A stretch of 7,872 nt of DNA from CAYJAQ01 sp964368275 (GTDB lineage: Bacteria; Bacillota_I; Bacilli_A; ML615J-28; CAG-313), in contig CAYJAQ010000059.1 in the NCBI GenBank assembly GCA_964368275.1, positions 1-7,872 on the forward strand, given 5' to 3'. Within the stretch, counting starts at the first letter, position 1; each line of letters begins with the position of its first letter. A program made the position numbers and the translations under genes. The notes below the pieces were generated by a model that was not told the origin of the DNA, made no database searches, and saw only the letters and a program-made list of their open reading frames with translations. This document shows, piece after piece, positions 7,002-7,872 of this stretch.

Positions 7002-7024
7002 TTTGAAGTTTCTAAAACTTTAAA
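7002..7024 (+). repeat. AT-rich inverted repeat upstream of the flavoprotein promoter
   Basis: TTTGAAGTTT (7002-7011) can pair with AAACTTTAAA (7015-7024) around a CTA loop, ten pairs including one G-U. It lies between the GH18 terminator and the next -35 element. It could be a second termination hairpin or a protein-binding palindrome. It has no T-tract immediately after it, so its role is open. Confidence 0.4.
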
Positions 7025-7032
7025 GAAATGAA

Positions 7033-7061
7033 TAGACAAATTGTAAATAGTCTGTTATAAT
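7033..7061 (+). promoter_or_regulatory. Near-consensus promoter of the flavoprotein gene
   Basis: TAGACA (7033-7038, 5 of 6 to TTGACA), a 17-bp spacer and a perfect TATAAT (7056-7061) with a TG extension at 7053-7054. This is the best promoter in the window. Transcription would start near 7068, giving a leader of about 58 nt. Confidence 0.78.
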
Positions 7062-7078
7062 GTAAATAAACTAGAATA

Positions 7079-7097
7079 CATAATGATGATTATCATT
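7079..7097 (+). promoter_or_regulatory. Fur/PerR-family-like operator
   Basis: AATGAT (7082-7087) and ATCATT (7092-7097) form a perfect inverted repeat around GATT. Read against the Bacillus Fur 7-1-7 consensus TGATAATnATTATCA, bases 7081-7095 match 12 of 14 informative positions, with the right half perfect. It lies about 11 to 29 bases downstream of the predicted transcription start, where bound repressor would block RNA polymerase. Fur and PerR boxes are similar in this AT-rich context, so which family member would bind is uncertain. Confidence 0.5.
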
Positions 7098-7125
7098 TAG
7101 TATTTTAAGAAAGGAAATTAAGAAT

Positions 7126-7749
7126 ATGAAAGTATTAATATTAAATGGCAGCCCTAATAGTGATGGTTGTACTGCGAGAGCATTAACGGAACTTGGTGAA
7201 ACCTTAAATAAAGAGGGAATAGCAACCGAAACAATAACGATTGGTAATAAAAGTATTAGAGGGTGTATTGCATGTAACACTTGTCACAAAAATGGTAAAT
7301 GTGTGTTTGATGATTTAGTAAATACTGTTGCCCCTAAGTTTGCAGAAGCAGATGGCATTGTTATTGGTACTCCAGTATATTATGCAGGGTCAAATGGCAG
7401 CATTCTTTCATTCTTGGATCGCTTATTCTATAGTACTCACTTTGATAAAACTATGAAAGTTGGGGCAGCCGTAGTGTCTTCTAGAAGAGCTGGATCTACA
7501 TCAGCTTTAGATGAAATATATAAGTATTACGGAATATCCAATATGCCGATTGCCACTAGTTCATACTGGAATGAAGTTCATGGCTTCTCCAAAGCTGATG
7601 TTGAAAAAGATTTAGAAGGTTTAATTACAATGAGAAACTTAGGGCGAAACATGGCCTTTTTGATTAAGGCAATTACCCTTGCTAAAGATGAATTTCAACT
7701 TCCTCGTAATGAAAAGGTAACATTTACTAATTTCTCTGATGGATTATAA
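7126..7749 (+). CDS. Flavodoxin-family iron-sulfur flavoprotein-like NAD(P)H oxidoreductase
   Basis: A 207-residue cytoplasmic protein of the NADPH-dependent FMN reductase/flavodoxin fold. The N-terminal strand and FMN phosphate loop are MKVLILNGSPNSDGCT (1-16). The segment GTPVYYAGSNGSI (81-93) matches the loop next to the flavin ring. A compact cysteine motif C47-x2-C50-x2-C53-x5-C59 is the arrangement of iron-sulfur flavoproteins (Isf type), which carry a 4Fe-4S cluster beside FMN and transfer electrons to acceptors such as oxygen species or quinones. All four Cys are present, so cluster binding is likely, though some relatives annotated only as NAD(P)H-dependent oxidoreductase have similar Cys. 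Length fits the family. The ATG is preceded by AAAGGA (7110-7115), ten bases upstream. It is a single-gene unit with its own strong promoter, a Fur-like operator and a terminator. The physiological acceptor is unknown. Confidence 0.9.
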   Translation: MKVLILNGSPNSDGCTARALTELGETLNKEGIATETITIGNKSIRGCIACNTCHKNGKCVFDDLVNTVAPKFAEADGIVIGTPVYYAGSNGSILSFLDRLFYSTHFDKTMKVGAAVVSSRRAGSTSALDEIYKYYGISNMPIATSSYWNEVHGFSKADVEKDLEGLITMRNLGRNMAFLIKAITLAKDEFQLPRNEKVTFTNFSDGL

Positions 7750-7784
7750 GATAAGGGAAGCAAGTAAAGAATCAAATATATCAT

Positions 7785-7824
7785 AAAGGTTCCAGCAATC
7801 ATCAAGTGTTGTCGGAACCTTTTT
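7785..7824 (+). terminator. Rho-independent terminator after the flavoprotein gene
   Basis: AAAGGTTCC (7785-7793) pairs with GGAACCTTT (7814-7822). After one A/C mismatch, GCAAT (7795-7799) pairs with GTTGT (7808-7812) including G-U pairs, leaving an 8-base loop. The T run 7820-7824 completes it. It starts 35 bases after the stop codon. The remaining 48 bases of the window show nothing I can support. Confidence 0.88.
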
Positions 7825-7872
7825 ATATGCAAATATAATGACATTCATCATGACTTTTTTACTAATATATGT

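Noticed and set aside
7071..7280. Minus-strand ORF of 69 codons over the flavoprotein start, looking like a hydrophobic peptide
   Set aside because: It overlaps the operator and the conserved FMN-binding N-terminus; its hydrophobicity follows from the complementary strand's codons, and it has no supporting start signals.
166..7749. TGA read as tryptophan (Mycoplasma-type code)
   Set aside because: All tryptophans in the five genes are TGG, no in-frame TGA interrupts or extends a domain, and all five genes end in TAA.
1..7872. Defence system, mobile element or CRISPR array
   Set aside because: No transposase, integrase, Cas protein, toxin-antitoxin pair, spaced direct repeats outside the protein repeat array, or terminal inverted repeats were found. 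The HD-GYP and methyltransferase genes are adjacent but nothing shows they act in defence.

Overview
This is an AT-rich bacterial window with five confident protein genes, all on the + strand. The low GC, purine-rich Shine-Dalgarno sites, TG-extended -10 promoters, stem-loop/T-tract terminators and the repeat types in the large secreted protein point to a low-GC Bacillota lineage. Erysipelotrichales, Acholeplasmatales or Izemoplasmatales-like Bacilli would all fit; this is inference and no marker gene fixes the taxon. All five genes end in TAA and read through many TGG tryptophan codons without internal TGA, so the standard bacterial code (not the Mycoplasma code) applies.

Layout. Positions 2-58 probably hold the last 18 codons of an upstream gene. 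An extended -10 promoter at 120-128 then precedes a DUF1697 gene (166-714) and, 22 bp later, a GTG-started HD-GYP-type metal-dependent phosphohydrolase gene (737-2530); these two probably form an operon. A SAM-dependent methyltransferase gene (2581-3249) follows 50 bp later. It may have its own promoter, whose -35 hexamer coincides with the last codon and stop of the HD-GYP gene, and it ends at a good terminator (3262-3286). Next is a monocistronic unit with a well-formed promoter (3384-3412): a 1164-residue secreted, multidomain GH18 glycoside hydrolase (3451-6945). Its N-terminal part is seven tandem helical repeats, followed by a Listeria-Bacteroides (Flg_new/InlB-type) repeat that appears to be split by an insert, an atrophied bacterial Ig-like domain and a C-terminal GH18 catalytic domain. 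It ends at a long hairpin terminator (6951-6990). The last unit is a flavodoxin-fold iron-sulfur flavoprotein-like oxidoreductase (7126-7749) with a near-consensus promoter, a Fur-box-like inverted repeat just downstream of it, and a terminator at 7785-7824.

How the genes relate. I see no single pathway joining them. The first three look like cytoplasmic housekeeping or signalling functions, the fourth is an extracellular glycan-degrading protein and the fifth a probable metal- or redox-regulated oxidoreductase. There are no RNA genes, insertion sequences, CRISPR arrays or phage genes. The most unusual object is the GH18 protein: an exact 68-residue repeat period, an apparently split Flg_new repeat, and a signal peptide that looks like a lipobox with Phe where Cys should be. 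No intergenic gap exceeds about 200 bp.
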